Below are positions 25,737-35,200 of a stretch of DNA of 48,037 nt, piece by piece. The stretch's first letter is position 1; each line of letters opens with the position of its first letter. The notes beneath the pieces are model-generated. The model had not been told where the DNA came from and made no database searches. It saw nothing but the letters and a program-made list of their open reading frames with translations. The stretch lies in NCBI GenBank assembly GCA_024681875.1, contig JAILAA010000179.1, positions 1-48,037 of the forward strand. Direction: 5' to 3'. The stretch is from Prevotella sp. Lineage in GTDB: Bacteria > Bacteroidota > Bacteroidia > Bacteroidales > Bacteroidaceae. Made by a program: the position numbers and the translations under genes.

Positions 25737-26814
25737 CCATCGCCTGAGAGACAACATCAACAGCCAGTGGGTGAATGCCGCCAATGCCCTGCGCGGCAAG
25801 AACGCACGCCGTCGCATCGTAGCCTATGTTGAGAGCTACGATGACATTTACTTCTGGCGCACGGTGCTCTCACGCTTCGAAGACGACCACCGCTATTTCG
25901 AGGTGATGCTTCCTTCGAAGGGCAACCTGCTACGGGGCAAGAAGTCAGTGCTGATGAATTTCCTCTCACCTCACACCTCTCACCCCTCACCCTTAGGTGA
26001 CGAGATGATAGCCTGCGTCGATGCCGACTATGACTACCTGATTCAGGGTGCCACCGACCAGTCGAAGATGGTGCTGAAAAGCCCCTATGTGTTCCACACC
26101 TACGTCTACGCCATTGAGAACTACCAGTGCTATGCGCCGTCGCTGCACGACGTGTGCGTGGCGGTGACGCTCAACGACCACCGCATCTTCGATTTTCGCG
26201 ACTATTTCCAGCGCTTTTCCGAGGCCATCTTCCCACTTTTCGTGTGGAGCATCATGTTCTATCGCAACGGCAACTATCCGCGTTTCTCCATCAGCGACTT
26301 CAACCGCATTGCCGATCCCGGCGGCTTCACCGTGCAGAATCCTGATGCTTCGCTGAACAATGTGAAGCGCAAGGTGGGGGTGAAGATACGCGAGCTGCAG
26401 CGCCAGTTCCCCGATGCCAAGGATGAATACCTGCGCACCAAGGACGACGTGCGCCGTCTGGGCGTTACCCCGCAGACCACCTACCTCTATGTTCAAGGCC
26501 ACCACCTGTTCGACACCGTCGTGGCACCTATCCTGACGAAGGTGTGCAACCAGCTGCGGCAGGAGCGTCAGACCGAGATCTACCAAGCACAGGCCCATCG
26601 TACGCAGAAACGAAACGAGATGTCCTGCTACGAGAACTCGCGGCAGGACATCAAGACCATGCTTAAGAAAAATACGGGTTATCAGCAGTGTCCGTTGTTT
26701 GTACAGCTGCAAAATGACGTAGCGCGCTATTTGGCGTCTGCCGCGTTGCAGCCTGCCCGTGGAGCAACGCCTGTTACTGCTGCTGTTGCGGAGCCTGTGG
26801 CTGCTGCATCATAG
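25732..26814 (+). CDS. DUF4435 Toprim-like putative nuclease (PARIS AriB-like)
   Basis: A 360-aa protein. The N-terminal RRRIVAYVESYDDIYFWRTVL (Glu34) and the strand IACVDADYDYL (Asp97, Asp99) give the Glu and DxD pattern of a Toprim catalytic centre. DUF4435 is the domain of AriB, the effector of PARIS, which is activated by an AAA ATPase. There is no ATG near the conserved start, so GTG at 25732 is used. A heptad element inserts about 12 residues (LSPHTSHPSPL, 78-88) just before the DxD strand. The last 13 codons overlap the 3' end of the convergent DUF4890 gene, giving an Ala/Val/Pro-rich tail. The nuclease function is inferred from motifs. Confidence 0.86.
   Translation: MSHRLRDNINSQWVNAANALRGKNARRRIVAYVESYDDIYFWRTVLSRFEDDHRYFEVMLPSKGNLLRGKKSVLMNFLSPHTSHPSPLGDEMIACVDADYDYLIQGATDQSKMVLKSPYVFHTYVYAIENYQCYAPSLHDVCVAVTLNDHRIFDFRDYFQRFSEAIFPLFVWSIMFYRNGNYPRFSISDFNRIADPGGFTVQNPDASLNNVKRKVGVKIRELQRQFPDAKDEYLRTKDDVRRLGVTPQTTYLYVQGHHLFDTVVAPILTKVCNQLRQERQTEIYQAQAHRTQKRNEMSCYENSRQDIKTMLKKNTGYQQCPLFVQLQNDVARYLASAALQPARGATPVTAAVAEPVAAAS
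25963..25997 (+). repeat. Heptad element, CTCTCAC type, inside the DUF4435 gene
   Basis: Five units; the fourth is CCCTCAC and the last CCTTAGG. It encodes LSPHTSHPSPL. It matches the copy at 23172-23206 unit by unit although the two genes are unrelated. Confidence 0.85.
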
Positions 26815-27361
26815 CGCCACGCCTGCCACGCTGGCCCATCGGACGGCGGCGCTGCTGCATGTTATCCTTGTACTTCTTGAACTGCTCTTCGGTGAAGATC
26901 TTTTCTACGCCGGCCTGGTATTCATCCATCACCTTTCTCATCTCTTCGCGGTTCATACCTGGACGCTCGCCCATTTGGTGGCGCATCCTGCCCATGCGCA
27001 TCGAGTCGGGAGCCTGACGGCGAGTCTCTTCACGCTGTATGCGACCTTCGCCAGCCTGGCGGCGACCTTCTTGACGCTGTGGACGAGCCTCAAAAGGATC
27101 CGGACGGCGCATGCCCTGAGGGCCACGGCCCATCATCGGGGGCAGCTTCTCGGCAAACTCAGTGTTCAGAACCAGCAGTTTCTCGGCCTGATCTTCGTTC
27201 AGTCCGTACTCTTTCACCATCTGCTCGGTACGTTCCTTGATCATTTGCTCCTTGTCCATTGTGGGCTGTTGAGGCGACTGGGTCTGTTCATCGGTCTGTG
27301 CAGTCATGTTGGCACTCATCATTACTGCGGCTACAAGAGCCATCATCGTTTTCTTCATCAT
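26774..27361 (-). CDS. DUF4890 family secreted protein (Spy/CpxP-like)
   Basis: A 195-aa exported protein, very rich in Met, Arg, Gln and Glu. The signal peptide is MMKKTMMALVAAVMMSANMTAQ. Two helical segments follow: MIKERTEQMVKEYGLNEDQAEKLLVLN (about 38-64) and MRKVMDEYQAGVEKIFTEEQFKKYKD (about 143-168), separated by a Met/Arg-rich low-complexity linker. The LxEDQ...L and FTEEQFKKY patterns resemble periplasmic Spy/CpxP-type stress proteins. The start at 27361 is chosen because it gives a clean signal peptide; an upstream ATG at 27412 adds a basic extension. The Gln-rich 3' end overlaps the convergent DUF4435 gene by 41 bp. Confidence 0.8.
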   Translation of the reverse strand: MMKKTMMALVAAVMMSANMTAQTDEQTQSPQQPTMDKEQMIKERTEQMVKEYGLNEDQAEKLLVLNTEFAEKLPPMMGRGPQGMRRPDPFEARPQRQEGRRQAGEGRIQREETRRQAPDSMRMGRMRHQMGERPGMNREEMRKVMDEYQAGVEKIFTEEQFKKYKDNMQQRRRPMGQRGRRGAMMQQPQAPQQQQ

Positions 27362-27552
27362 AATTGTTTTTGTTTTGTTGTGTTTATGAATAATCGTTTT
27401 TTTGTGTTGCAACTGTTATTCTGACGTCGGGTCAAGGGAAAAGTTTAAAGTAAAGTGCAAAAAAATGCCCTGTACGGCGTGAACCCACTTCTCTTCCGTA
27501 TGGCTTAGGGGTGGGGTCTGTGACTTCCCTACGGCAGCAACTGCGGCGGCAT

Positions 27553-27600
27553 CACCCCGCCCCGGCCTTCGGCCACCCCGCCCCTTAAGGGGTGGGGAGT
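27553..27600 (+). repeat. 48-bp direct repeat, copy 1
   Basis: Identical over 48 bp to 28020-28067. It contains hairpins CGGCC-TTC-GGCCA-like and CCCCTTAAGGGG. Both copies are preceded by a weaker shared stretch beginning GGGGTGGGGTC and a CTGCGGCGGC motif. Confidence 0.9.
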
Positions 27601-27724
27601 TTAGATTCCTCTGGCGTACTCACTCCCCTCGAGGGGATGGGTTAGGGGTGGGGGCAGTATTGCGCCATTGTCACTTTTTTTTACAAACGGCAGCATTCAA
27701 AACAAAAAGCGGCGAGTTAAAAAA

Positions 27725-27807
27725 GTAAAACAACTTGTTTTGCAAAAAAAGTCGCCCACTTTTGAAAAAATCTAAGTCCCTTTTTTCAGTAAAACAAGTT
27801 GTTTTAC
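27725..27807. repeat. Two copies of a 19-bp palindrome
   Basis: GTAAAACAAGTTGTTTTAC at 27789-27807 is a perfect palindrome around one base. A near-identical copy (centre CTT, last bases TGC) is at 27725-27743. Spacing between starts is 64 bp. They could be protein-binding sites or repeat termini. Confidence 0.8.
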
Positions 27808-28019
27808 TTTTAGGGTTGTCAAAAGGCCGATAAAACCTGGCGTTTTGGAAGAAAAAGTCGCCTCGCTGCGAAATAGGAAGAATGGGTGGTAAAAAATGTT
27901 TACTCAAATACTCCCCTAAGGGAGGGATACGCTTACCTCCCCTCGAGGGGAGGGGCAGGGGTGGGGTCGGTAACTTCCCCCATAGCGGCAGATTCTGCGG
28001 CAGATACTGCGGCGGCTTT

Positions 28020-28067
28020 CACCCCGCCCCGGCCTTCGGCCACCCCGCCCCTTAAGGGGTGGGGAGT
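28020..28067 (+). repeat. 48-bp direct repeat, copy 2
   Basis: Second copy of the repeat at 27553-27600, followed by a further GGGGTAGGGGTGGGGTCTGTA segment just before the manA stop codon. Confidence 0.9.
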
Positions 28068-28101
28068 CTGGATACCTCTGGGGTAGGGGTGGGGTCTGTA
28101 A

Positions 28102-29082
28102 TTATACGTAGGTCTCCAGCATCTTCAGGTGCCCCTCCACCATGACAGATTGCGTGGTGGCGGGCAGCAAGAGCGTCTCGCCGGCCCGCAGGGTGGTCTG
28201 CTCATTAGTGGCGTTGGCGTCGCTGACGGTGAGGAGTGCCTCGCCCTTTAGGCCGATAAGGATGACGAAGGAGTCGAGGTCGGCATAGTCGAGGAGCATG
28301 GGCTCGGTGAGGTCGTAGACGGCGGTGGTGAAATAGGAACAGCTGACGAGGGGCTGCGGCACGTCGGGCGTGGGCTGATAGTGGGTGCGGTAGTCGTCCT
28401 GTACGCTGTAGTCGATGGCCTCGGCGGCCAGGGCGGTGTGCAGCTGGCGCAGGTTGCCGTTGGCATCGCGCCGGTTATAATCATAGATACGGTAGGTGAC
28501 GTCGCAGGTCTGCTGTATCTCAACGACAAAACAACCGGCACCGATGGCATGTATGCGACCGGCGGGGATGAAGAAGACGTCGCCCTCGCTGACGTCGTAG
28601 CGTGCCAGCGCATTGGCGATGGTGCCGTCGGACACCATCTGTTCGTACAACTCAGGGGTGATGTGTTGCTGCAGCCCACAGTAGATAAAGGGTGGGGTAG
28701 GTGCGGGCGACTCGGTAGACAAGAAATACCACATCTCGCTCTTTCCATGAGGATGGCCGTGACGTTGCGCCACCTCTTCGTTGGGGTGAACCTGAATGGA
28801 AAGGTCACGATGAGCATCGATGAACTTGACCAGCAGGGGGAATACATCGCCGAAACGGGCATAGTTATCGTGTCCCACCAGTAGTTCGCGTTGGCTGCGC
28901 ACCAGGTCGTTGAGCGTCATTCCTGCACAAGGACCTTGGCTTACCACGGTCTCGCTGCCCGTTACGCTCGACAGCTCCCAGCTCTCACCCACATGGTCGT
29001 TCTTCTCTGAGAGGTGCTTGAAGGCGATGATTTTATCACCACCCCATATCGTCTGCTTCAGCAGTGGTTGAAATCTATACAT
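28102..29082 (-). CDS. manA: Mannose-6-phosphate isomerase, type I
   Basis: A 326-aa cytoplasmic zinc enzyme that interconverts mannose-6-phosphate and fructose-6-phosphate. Family motifs are the N-terminal QTIWGGDKI, GESWELSS, the metal-binding DLSIQVHPNE (Gln97, His99), KSEMWYFL (Glu116), FFIPAGRIHAIGAG and the DVTYRIYDYNR signature, with a C-terminal cupin half. Length fits the short Bacteroidota/Firmicutes type. It feeds mannose into glycolysis or supplies GDP-mannose precursors. It is transcribed alone, divergently from the fasciclin operon. Confidence 0.96.
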   Translation of the reverse strand: MYRFQPLLKQTIWGGDKIIAFKHLSEKNDHVGESWELSSVTGSETVVSQGPCAGMTLNDLVRSQRELLVGHDNYARFGDVFPLLVKFIDAHRDLSIQVHPNEEVAQRHGHPHGKSEMWYFLSTESPAPTPPFIYCGLQQHITPELYEQMVSDGTIANALARYDVSEGDVFFIPAGRIHAIGAGCFVVEIQQTCDVTYRIYDYNRRDANGNLRQLHTALAAEAIDYSVQDDYRTHYQPTPDVPQPLVSCSYFTTAVYDLTEPMLLDYADLDSFVILIGLKGEALLTVSDANATNEQTTLRAGETLLLPATTQSVMVEGHLKMLETYV

Positions 29083-29130
29083 TTATTATATATTACAAGA
29101 GAAGTTGCTAACTCTATCTTCTTGTGGTTG

Positions 29131-29138
29131 CAAAATTA
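29131..29138 (-). promoter_or_regulatory. -7 box of manA
   Basis: TAATTTTG on the minus strand, 48 bp upstream of the manA ATG. No clear -33 TTG is seen. Confidence 0.5.
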
Positions 29139-29198
29139 CCAAAAAGAGCAGAATGAGAAGATACTTTTTTATTTTTTTTGAAAAAAATTAAGATTCTC

Positions 29199-29230
29199 TT
29201 TGGTCGTTTGCCTTATTTGTTGTACCTTTG
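29199..29230 (+). promoter_or_regulatory. Promoter of the fasciclin-SusCD operon
   Basis: TTTGG (29199-29203) and TACCTTTG (29223-29230) with 20 bp between TTG and TAnnTTTG. The ATG at 29267 follows 36 bp later. This is the only convincing promoter before the seven-gene run ending at 46769. Confidence 0.8.
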
Positions 29231-29266
29231 CAAGCATAAAACGATAAAAAACCTAAAAACAGAAGT

Positions 29267-32251
29267 ATGATAAACCGCTTTTTGAAAAAGGCAGGCAGGA
29301 ATAGTATTGTTCTCTGTCTGTCTGTTGTATGCGGTGTTTTCACGGCCTGTACAGATGACTATGATCTCGACGACGAGGGCAATTATCCTTCGTGGTTGGG
29401 TGGAAGCATCTATGAGGCCATGTTGCACCCTGAGAATCTGAAGGCTGGTATGGGCAATGTGCTACAAGGCACGTTTACCAACTACCTGCGGCTGGTTGAT
29501 GACATGGGCTATGCTGAGACATTGTCCAAGACGGGCTCGAAAACCGTCTTCCCTGCCAATGATGAGGCGTTTGAGCGTTTCTACAAGGACAACCAATGGG
29601 GCGTGTCGCGCTATGAAGACCTGACCGACGCCATGAAACGCCAGCTTCTCTATGGCTCCATGCTCGACAATGCCATCCTCGTTGAAATGCTGTCGAATGT
29701 CAGCAGTGGAACTACCGAGGTGATGCCAGGCCAGGCCATGAAGCACACCACTGGTGCTAATGTCATCGACACCATCACTTTCCTGCCCAATAAGGAGGCA
29801 ATGCCTGTGAATAACAGTTATTGGGAGCAGTACTATGATGATGGCATCTACCTCGTGATGGACGCCACCAAGCCCATGATGGTGCACTTCACTGAAGAGC
29901 AGCTGACCTCCAACAAAATCACTACGACAGGCCAGAACAGCGACTTCGAAATCATCACCGGTACGCCGTATGACGAGGAAGAGCATTCTGCCTACATCTT
30001 CCGCAACAAGATTATCAGCTCTGACGTAACCTGTAAGAACGGCTACATCCACCAGATGCAGGACGTGTTGGTGCCTCCTGGAAACATGGCCGAGCTGATA
30101 CGCACCAATGGCGAGAGCTCACTCTTCAGCCGTATGCTCGACCGCTTCAGTGCTCCCTTTGAGGCACCGGCAGTGACAACGCGTTACAACGACTGGTATC
30201 AGGAACAGCTGAATGCCGGGGTAGACCTGACGGGAGTGCCCCATCCTGAGAAAATCTATCAGAAACGCTATTTGAGCAACCGTTCGGAAGGCATCTCGCA
30301 GACCATGAAGGATCCTAATGGCATCAAGGCACCACAACCCTTGCGATATGATCCGGGGTGGAACAACTACAACAATGGCGGCGCGTCGGACAACAACAGT
30401 TCCCTGTTAGACATCGGTGCCATGTTCGTACCCACCGACGAGGCCATACAGAAATACTTCCTTCCTGGCGGCGAGGGTGAGTTTATTATCACTGCTTTTG
30501 GAAAGAAGCCGAACACCATTGAGAACTTGAAGGAAAACATCGACTCCATTCCCCTGCAGAATGTGAAGCAGATCGTCAACAACCTCTTGCGCAGCTCCTT
30601 CGTGAGTACTGTGCCCTCGAAGTTCGAAAATGTCATGGACGAGGCCAACGACCCCATGGGTCTCACCATCGATCATATCAACAGGAATGCCGACGGCACC
30701 TTCGATGTGAAGATTGCCAACAACGGCGTCATCTACATGCTGAACAAGGTGTTTGCACCGCCTTCGCTGATTGCCGTCTCGGCTCCTGTAACGCTGAACG
30801 ACAACATGCGCATCATGAATGTGGCTGTTAACGATGGTGGGGATACATCACCACTCAACCTGAGCCAGAACTACTATGCCTACCTGCTCGCCATGAGTGC
30901 CAACTATGCTTTCTTCATCCCCACCGATGACGCTTTCGAACGCTATTACGTTGACCCGGCATACATCAACAATCCAAAGCCCAGAGCGTTGAAGTTCTAC
31001 TATAATGAGAAAGATTCGGAAAAACCTGTCCTCTGCTCTGCATGGAGGTACGATCCGGCTACAGGTACCGTATTTACCACATCTGATGACTCGTTGGGTA
31101 TGGTGAAGACAGAAGATTTCCGCGAGGTGTTCATTGATATCTTGAACTATCACACCGTCGTGTTGCCCAGTGGTCAGAAACTCGGTGCCAATAAATTCTA
31201 CAAGACGAAACACGGCGGCGCTATCATGTTCGATGGCAACAAGGTGCTCAGCGGCTCACAGATTGATGGCACGATGCCTGCCTCGAATATCACGAACACC
31301 TATAATCAGGCCAACGGTATGGCATATGCCATTGACCACGTCATTCAGCCCCCCCACCGTTCTGCCTATAATGTAATGAAGAACGAGCCCAACTACAAGG
31401 CATTCTTCGAGCTGTGTAACGAAGAGATGGACAGTCTTCTGGAGTTTGCCAGCGACAAGTTTATCCAGAAACCTGCAACCGGTAAGAGCCTGAAGGATGC
31501 TTATCACACTTTTGCCACTGGCGGACTGGATTATAATGTGAGCTATTTCAGCTCGTATAACTATACTATCTACGCTCCTGACAGCCTTGCCATGTTAGAG
31601 GCCTACAAGCGTGGCCTTCCCTCATGGGACGATGTCAGAAACCTCTTCGACAGGTGGCAGCAGATATATCTCGCTAACGAGAATGATGCTGCCTTCAAGA
31701 AGAGAACGGAAGTTGTCGACGGAAAGACCGTCAGACTCTCGCCGTGGACCCTCCTTTTAAGAAGCTCCCTCATTTCAGCTACCGAGAAGGAGCAGCTACA
31801 GAAAGATCGCGACCTCGCTTTGCTCATGGTAGAGGAACTCAACGACTTCATTCGTTATCACTTCCAAGACAATACAGTCTTTGCTGACAATATCATTGAT
31901 GCAGGCGAGTACACCACATCTTGTGTCGACACCTTGGGTATACGTCAGAAAGTGACTGTGGGTGGCGGAAACGGGCGCCTGCTCGTTACTGATGCCAGCG
32001 GCCAGACGAATACCGTCGATGCCGGCAATGCTTCCAACAGCACCAATTTGATGGCACGCGACTATGTCATCAAGAACAGGAAGATGTTGACATCAGCCTT
32101 CTCTATCATCCACCAGATTTCGTCGCCCCTGTGCCCGCATGAGGGAACCCAGCGCTATGACGGCAAATGGACGGGTGAGAATGCACCGGCTCGCATTAAG
32201 GCCTATCGCCGGCAATTTGAAGAAAGCCTGTATAAACGCTATATCAAATGA
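29267..32251 (+). CDS. Fasciclin-repeat surface lipoprotein (first gene of the SusCD operon)
   Basis: A 994-aa lipoprotein (lipobox VFTAC, Cys28). It has about four degenerate FAS1 units recognisable by the H1-type motif: VFPANDEAF (about 93), MFVPTDEAI (about 385), FFIPTDDAF (about 548) and IYAPDSLAM (about 768). FAS1 domains mediate adhesion or protein/glycan contacts in other organisms; in Bacteroidota such lipoproteins often accompany SusCD pairs as presumed surface binding partners. Its stop overlaps the SusC start by 4 bp (ATGA). The ligand is unknown. Confidence 0.88.
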   Translation: MINRFLKKAGRNSIVLCLSVVCGVFTACTDDYDLDDEGNYPSWLGGSIYEAMLHPENLKAGMGNVLQGTFTNYLRLVDDMGYAETLSKTGSKTVFPANDEAFERFYKDNQWGVSRYEDLTDAMKRQLLYGSMLDNAILVEMLSNVSSGTTEVMPGQAMKHTTGANVIDTITFLPNKEAMPVNNSYWEQYYDDGIYLVMDATKPMMVHFTEEQLTSNKITTTGQNSDFEIITGTPYDEEEHSAYIFRNKIISSDVTCKNGYIHQMQDVLVPPGNMAELIRTNGESSLFSRMLDRFSAPFEAPAVTTRYNDWYQEQLNAGVDLTGVPHPEKIYQKRYLSNRSEGISQTMKDPNGIKAPQPLRYDPGWNNYNNGGASDNNSSLLDIGAMFVPTDEAIQKYFLPGGEGEFIITAFGKKPNTIENLKENIDSIPLQNVKQIVNNLLRSSFVSTVPSKFENVMDEANDPMGLTIDHINRNADGTFDVKIANNGVIYMLNKVFAPPSLIAVSAPVTLNDNMRIMNVAVNDGGDTSPLNLSQNYYAYLLAMSANYAFFIPTDDAFERYYVDPAYINNPKPRALKFYYNEKDSEKPVLCSAWRYDPATGTVFTTSDDSLGMVKTEDFREVFIDILNYHTVVLPSGQKLGANKFYKTKHGGAIMFDGNKVLSGSQIDGTMPASNITNTYNQANGMAYAIDHVIQPPHRSAYNVMKNEPNYKAFFELCNEEMDSLLEFASDKFIQKPATGKSLKDAYHTFATGGLDYNVSYFSSYNYTIYAPDSLAMLEAYKRGLPSWDDVRNLFDRWQQIYLANENDAAFKKRTEVVDGKTVRLSPWTLLLRSSLISATEKEQLQKDRDLALLMVEELNDFIRYHFQDNTVFADNIIDAGEYTTSCVDTLGIRQKVTVGGGNGRLLVTDASGQTNTVDAGNASNSTNLMARDYVIKNRKMLTSAFSIIHQISSPLCPHEGTQRYDGKWTGENAPARIKAYRRQFEESLYKRYIK

Positions 32252-35200
32252 AGACTATGAGGAACAATATAAGCAAAAGACTGCTGATAAGTATATCATT
32301 TATCATTTGTCATTTTACATTTAGCGTAGCACAGGAGGCGCGCATCTCCGGCACCGTGTCCGATGCCATGGGACCCATCATGCTCTGTAACGTGGTGGAG
32401 GTGGATGCCAATAACCGTAACGTCTCCTATTCGCAGACCGACTTGAACGGCAACTTCTCAATGACCGTCAAGAACACAAAGAACAAGCTGAAGGTCTCAT
32501 ACGTGGGATACAAGACCGTAGTGCTGCCCATCGGCAACAAGACGAGTTTCAAGATTGTGTTGAAAGACGACAATGTCATACAGCCTGTAACCGTTGTTGC
32601 CAAGCGCAAGTTCAATCAGGGTGGCCTCGCCATCCCTGAACGAGAGGTATCGGTGGCTGCACAGACCTTTAACATGAGCGAGGTGGAAGGCTTGGCCTTC
32701 ACCACCGCAGATGAGGCCTTGCAGGGACAGATAGCCGGTCTTGACATTGTGGCCAACTCCGGTAACCTCGGCGCCGGCACATCCATGCGTCTGCGTGGTG
32801 TTACCAGTATTAATGGCAATGCTGAGCCTCTCATCGTTGTCGATGGCAACATTTTTGACAATCCTGATGAGAACTTCGACTTCCAGAACGCCAACGAAGA
32901 GACCTACGCCTCGCTGCTCTCTGTCAACCCTGCTGACATCGAGGAGATACAGGTGCTCAAGGATGCTGCTGCAACGGCTATCTGGGGTATGAACGGTGCC
33001 AACGGTGTCATACAGATCCGCACCAAGCGTGGTGCTCGAGGTGCCGCCAAGGTGGACTACTCGTTACGCCTGCAGACTACATGGCAGCCCAAGGGCTACA
33101 ACCTGCTCAACGGCGATGACTACACCATGATGCTCAAGGAGATGTACTACAATCCCTCGCAGGCTGCCTCGGCTACCACGAGCATCGACGAAATCAACTA
33201 CAACCGCTCGTGGGCAGAGTTCCAGAACTGGAACAACAATACTGACTGGGTGGACGAGGTGACGCAGGTGAGCTGGAACCAGTTCCACTATCTGACCATC
33301 ACCGGTGGCGGCGAGAAGGCCAACTTCCGTGTCTCCGCAGGCTATGACCATCAGAACGGTACGATCATCAAGACAAAGCTGGACCGATTCAGCACCAAGC
33401 TTGCCCTTGACTATTTCGTCAGCGACCGTATCACCTTCCGTACTACCTTCCCGCTGACCTATACGGCCAACTACCGTAACTACGATGACAATATTCTGGG
33501 ACGTGCCCAGAAAATGGCTCCCAATATGTCTGTCTACCGTCAGGATGCCTTGGGACGCAACACCGACGAATTCTATGCCGTCCTGCCCAGCGGTAGAGAC
33601 AACAACGCAGGCTCATCTGTGCCAGGAACATCTTCGTTGCAGCTTAGCTCCATACGTGACCTAGGCAACCCTGTGGCTATCGCTCATTTGGCATGGCGTA
33701 ATGAGTATACCTACCGTATTTCGCCGGAGTTCCGTCTCGACTATTATCTTCTGGGCAAGGATGCCAGCAAGACCATGCTCAACTATACGGGACTGGTCTA
33801 TATCGACATCTTTTCGAAGAGCGAGCCTAAATACTGGCCCGGTTCTTTAGAGACGCGCGGATGGACGAATACAAACTACAACCGTTCGCAGGTCTACGAC
33901 TACAACTCGCTGGCATTTACCACCAGGCACACTTTCACCTTCACTCCACATTTCAAAAACGAGGACTGGAGCAGCACCATGCTGGTGAGATGGGAGATGA
34001 CAAGTGGCAATGATAATAACCAGACGGTTGTGAACTATAATGCGCCTAACGGCACGACTTCGCCCACTGTCGATACCGCCATCGAGAACATGAATTCGGA
34101 CAATGGACAGTGGCGTTCGATGTCTGGAATCTACACGGGCCACCTTTCGTACAAGGGAGGTCTCTACAGCTTGGACTTCTCGCTTCGTGCAGACGGTACT
34201 ACCAGGTTCGGCAATGACAAGAAGTGGGGTTACTTCCCCGGCGTCTCCGTACGATGGAATATCTCCGACGAGCCTTTCATGAAGTGGTCGAAGAAATGGC
34301 TGTCCATGCTCTCCTTCCGTCCTTCTTGGGGCATCGTGGGTCGTCCGCCGGGTAGTGAGTATCTGCAGTATTCGAAATACAATGCTGAAGGTATCTATGG
34401 CGCTGCATCCAACAAACACAGCATCACCTACCTTGAGGGTATGCGCCTCGATAACCTGAAGTGGGAGCGCACCGCTCAGTATAACCTTGGTGGCGACTTC
34501 GGCTTTTTCAACGACCGCCTGACTGGCGACTTCAACTATTACTTCAAGCGCACCAAGGACTTGCTGATGGGCGGTGTTCGCATCCCTTCGTCTACAGGCT
34601 TCAGTTCGCTGTCTTGGGCCAATGTGGGTGAAATGACCAACAGGGGCTGGGAACTGAACCTTAATGCACGCGACATTGTCAAGTGGGGCAAGTTCAAGGT
34701 CAGTGCCAACTTCAACATTTCGCAGAACTTCAACGAGATTGTCGAGATGGACCAGAGCGTCCTCGAAAGCATCAACTCGGAATGGGACTTCGGATCTCGA
34801 GGAAAGTACCTCAACCGCATACAGAAGGGCAACCCGCTGGGGTCTATCTATGGACTGCGCTACAAGGGAGTTTACCAGTACACTTATGAGTGGCTTGTCA
34901 ACCTCAAGCAGCGTAACAACTGGGACGGCGAGCAGTTGCGCAGCTTCATCGACAACGAGTTCCTGGCATCAGGCAAGACGGCGCCCATCGCCATCGACAA
35001 CACGGGACACGTGATGATGAGTTCCAATGGCCTTCCCATCCGTCAGGTCTATAACTTCGACGACGGCGATGCCACTTATAAGTTCCAAGGTGGCGATGCC
35101 ATTTATGAGGATGTCAACCACGACGGCCAGATCAATTCGCTCGATATTGTCTACCTGGGCAACGCTAATCCGCACTTCAACGGCGGTTTCGGCTTTAATC

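Larger units (their letters stand above)
27423..28101. other. Long repeat-rich intergenic region
   Basis: About 680 bp without a credible gene. Two GC-rich repeat modules (27509-27660 and 27905-28097) flank an AT-rich core (27661-27900) that carries two related palindromes. Small open frames here (for example 27671-27907 minus and 27886-28086 plus) read through repeats and lack family features. Confidence 0.75.

Noticed and set aside
27671..28086. Small open frames in the repeat cluster before manA
   Set aside because: They run through palindromes and GC-rich repeats and lack any protein feature.
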